DNA of 7,738 bases from an uncultured Flavobacteriales bacterium (GTDB lineage Bacteria; Bacteroidota; Bacteroidia; Flavobacteriales_D; Sanyastnellaceae). The stretch is taken from positions 1-7,738 of the forward strand of contig CALBSW010000019.1 in the NCBI GenBank assembly GCA_937967465.1, written 5' to 3'. The notes below the pieces were generated by a model. That model had not been told where the DNA came from, ran no database searches, and worked only from the letters and a program-made list of their open reading frames with translations. A program made the position numbers and the translations under genes. This document shows, one piece after another, positions 5,976 to 7,738 of this stretch (its first letter is position 1; the number at the start of each line of letters is the position of its first letter).

Positions 5976-7355
5976 ATGGTCTGGCTTCTCATCTTGATTT
6001 CAAGCTATGGCGCTTTTCTGCTGCTGCGCAGCCGGCTGGCGGTCCTGTCGAGGTTGGCCTTGGACAGCGTCCATTTGCTGGACGGCCTGCTCGAGCCCGG
6101 GGAGGACGACGAGAAGCTGGAAGAGTTGGAGGACCGCACCGCCAAGGTGTTGGTTTCCCTGCTCCTGTTGCTGGCCTTGGCCTTGGCCGTTGTGATCGTG
6201 ACAGTCTCCCTCCCGTGGGCATGGGGAGTGGTGATGGAAGCGCCCGGGACCCTCGATGCCTTTGGAAGTTGGCCGGGCATCCTCGCGCTCTCGGTCGGGG
6301 GCACGTTGAGCTTCGTGTTCCCGAAATGGAAGCCGCACGAAGGCGCATACTCGCCCCTCGACCAGCTGCTTCACCGCATTGCGTTGGACCATCCGACGCT
6401 GCACCGTTGGCTCCACGATCGGGAAGTCCAGCGCTGGCGCAAACGAGGCGGAGAGCGGGAACCGCGCTTCCTGCTGGTCACCGGCCTGGCCCGGGCGGGA
6501 ACGACCAGCTTGCTTCAGCGGCTCGAGGAGACGGGGGCATTCAGCAGCCTGAACTACGCCAACATGCCCTTCGTGATGGCGCCGGGCACGTGGCGCCGTT
6601 TCTACAAACCGAAGACGGGCGAACTCAAAGAGCGCAGCCACGGCGATGGCATCCTGGTGGGCGCGGACTCCGCTGAGGCATTGGAAGAGCCGTTCTTCCT
6701 CGCTCACACAGAGGGGACGTTTGTGAAGGAGGACCACCTCGCGCCCCATGGCGTGGACGCTGAATTGCACGGCCGCTACCTCGACTACCAGGGCCTCGTG
6801 CGCAGTCCCGGGACCACCTATCTGGCCAAGAACAACAACGCGTTGCTGCGCTACCCTTCTTTGCGGGAGCACAACCGGGACTTCACCGCTGTGCTGATGT
6901 TCCGCGAACCGCTGGCCCATGCGGCATCCCTCCTCGCCATGCACCGCCGGTACACCGCGATGCAGCAAGGCGATGCGTTTGTGCGGACCTACATGGACTG
7001 GCTCGCCCACCATGAATTCGGCGGCGGCCACAAGCCGTTTCGCTTCGGCAGCGAATCCGCATCCGGTGACCCCAACACCCTGGACTACTGGCTGGACCGG
7101 TGGATGGACTACTACCAACAAGCCCTGACGGTGGACGGCCACCGGTTGCTTTTGGTCTCCCATGAGACCTGGAGCGCGTCGCCGACGGCCGTGCTCCGAG
7201 CGGTCCTGACGGAAGCGGGGGTCGAGGCGGAAGCGCCACGGATTGAACCCCACACCCGCCAGCGCGACGTGAACGACACAGCGGACCCGAAGCGCCTCGA
7301 AGCGGCGCGGGCCCTATACAATCAGCTCGTGGAGCGGGCTTTACATTTGGATTGA
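5976..7355 (+). CDS. Membrane-anchored PAPS-type sulfotransferase family protein
   Basis: The 459-residue protein probably transfers sulfate from PAPS to an unidentified acceptor. The N-terminal third is membrane-bound, with hydrophobic segments at about 1-17, 58-82 and 97-113; charge distribution puts the C-terminal domain in the cytosol, where PAPS is made. That domain starts with FLLVTGLARAGTTSLLQRL; the P-loop GLARAGTTS (171-178 region) is the 5'-phosphosulfate site, with Ala where PRSGTT is usual. A segment KNNNALLRYPSL precedes VLMFREPLAHAASLL, where Arg310 and Ser318 match the 3'-phosphate-binding Arg and Ser. The catalytic base was not assigned. The ATG at 5976, 5 bases after the preceding stop, is chosen over a TTG at 5967. 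Sulfotransferases of this kind are usually soluble, so the helical N-terminus is unusual and suggests a membrane-associated acceptor. It lies between the propeller gene and scoB and is probably cotranscribed with both. Confidence 0.85.
   Translation: MVWLLILISSYGAFLLLRSRLAVLSRLALDSVHLLDGLLEPGEDDEKLEELEDRTAKVLVSLLLLLALALAVVIVTVSLPWAWGVVMEAPGTLDAFGSWPGILALSVGGTLSFVFPKWKPHEGAYSPLDQLLHRIALDHPTLHRWLHDREVQRWRKRGGEREPRFLLVTGLARAGTTSLLQRLEETGAFSSLNYANMPFVMAPGTWRRFYKPKTGELKERSHGDGILVGADSAEALEEPFFLAHTEGTFVKEDHLAPHGVDAELHGRYLDYQGLVRSPGTTYLAKNNNALLRYPSLREHNRDFTAVLMFREPLAHAASLLAMHRRYTAMQQGDAFVRTYMDWLAHHEFGGGHKPFRFGSESASGDPNTLDYWLDRWMDYYQQALTVDGHRLLLVSHETWSASPTAVLRAVLTEAGVEAEAPRIEPHTRQRDVNDTADPKRLEAARALYNQLVERALHLD
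7342..7349 (+). promoter_or_regulatory. Candidate internal -7 box (TACATTTG) for scoB
   Basis: TACATTTG matches the Bacteroidota -7 consensus TAnnTTTG exactly and ends 9 bases before the scoB ATG. It lies in the last codons of the sulfotransferase gene and uses a TTA Leu codon, otherwise apparently absent from the plus-strand genes. No TTG -33 element is seen about 19 bases upstream. If used, it would give scoB its own very short-leader transcript. Confidence 0.35.
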
Positions 7356-7358
7356 CCC

Positions 7359-7738
7359 ATGTTGGACAAGAATGGCATCGCGCGACGCATCGCGCAGGAA
7401 CTCCGGGACGGTTGGTATGTCAACCTCGGCATCGGCATCCCGACGCTGGTGGCGAACCACATTCCCGAGGGCATCTCCGTGGAATTCCAGAGCGAGAACG
7501 GCATCCTCGGCATGGGGCCCTTCCCAACGGAGGCCGAGGTGGATGCGGACCTGATCAATGCGGGCAAGCAGACCATCACGGCGCTGCCCGGTGCCGTCTA
7601 CTTCGACAGCGCGACCTCCTTTGCCATGATCCGCGGCCAGCACGTCCAGCTCACGGTGCTCGGCGCCATGGAGGTGAGCCAGGACGGCGACATCGCCAAC
7701 TGGAAGATTCCCGGCCGCATGGTCAAGGGCATGGGCGG
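7359..7738 (+). CDS. scoB: Succinyl-CoA:3-oxoacid CoA-transferase, subunit B (C-terminus cut by window edge)
   Basis: This is the catalytic beta subunit that pairs with ScoA. The visible 126 codons cover a bit over half of a normal subunit of about 215-220 residues. The protein starts MLDKNGIARRIAQEL and then GWYVNLGIGIPTLVANHI. The active-site signature QSENGILG follows, with Glu46 as the expected nucleophile that forms the glutamyl-CoA thioester. Further family segments are GKQTITALPGAVYFDSATSFAMIRG and VLGAMEVSQDGDIANW, each read without interruption. The ATG at 7359 lies 3 bases after the sulfotransferase stop, and there is no Shine-Dalgarno sequence. The reading frame is open to the edge, so there is no reason to think the gene is broken. 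With scoA 2.8 kb upstream in the same direction, the two should form one functional enzyme. Confidence 0.94.
   Translation, partial: MLDKNGIARRIAQELRDGWYVNLGIGIPTLVANHIPEGISVEFQSENGILGMGPFPTEAEVDADLINAGKQTITALPGAVYFDSATSFAMIRGQHVQLTVLGAMEVSQDGDIANWKIPGRMVKGMG

Noticed and set aside
6000..7253. Open frame of 417 codons on the minus strand opposite the sulfotransferase gene
   Set aside because: The sense frame has the P-loop and the Arg/Ser 3'-phosphate motif; the antisense frame has only low-complexity Gln, Arg and Val-rich sequence.

Overview
The window is GC-rich and densely coding. Its organism looks like a high-GC member of the Bacteroidota. The penicillin-binding protein and the site-2 protease read like Bacteroidota versions, no start codon has a convincing Shine-Dalgarno sequence, and two sites upstream of starts match the Bacteroidota -7 promoter consensus TAnnTTTG exactly. 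This assignment is an inference; no taxonomic marker gene is present.

Layout: positions 1-1223 on the minus strand hold most of a membrane-embedded RseP-type zinc metalloprotease, whose C-terminus lies off the left edge. A 115-base divergent intergenic region (1224-1338) follows. It carries a TAnnTTTG box facing rseP and two small hairpins in front of the plus-strand genes. From 1339 to the right edge, five plus-strand genes are packed with gaps of 3-5 bases or a 4-base overlap and look like one operon: a class A penicillin-binding protein (PBP1A type), succinyl-CoA:3-oxoacid CoA-transferase subunit A (scoA), a membrane-anchored arylsulfotransferase-like beta-propeller, a membrane-anchored PAPS-type sulfotransferase, and CoA-transferase subunit B (scoB, cut by the right edge).

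The most notable point is that scoA and scoB, whose products form one enzyme and whose genes are usually adjacent, are separated by about 2.8 kb holding two sulfotransfer-type genes. By the positive-inside rule the sulfotransferase domain faces the cytosol, where PAPS is made, while the propeller faces the periplasm. This suggests a two-step sulfate relay across the inner membrane. The propeller starts with a YIGPGGG membrane module and carries histidines and an arginine that could match the catalytic set of bacterial arylsulfate sulfotransferases. A second oddity is a zinc-ribbon-like Cys/His insert between the two catalytic domains of the penicillin-binding protein.

The genes fall into two themes: envelope biogenesis and stress (RseP, PBP1A, possibly the sulfotransfer pair) and ketone-body or acetoacetate activation (ScoA/ScoB). 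The sequence does not show why they share an operon. No RNA gene, insertion sequence, CRISPR array or clear terminator was seen.
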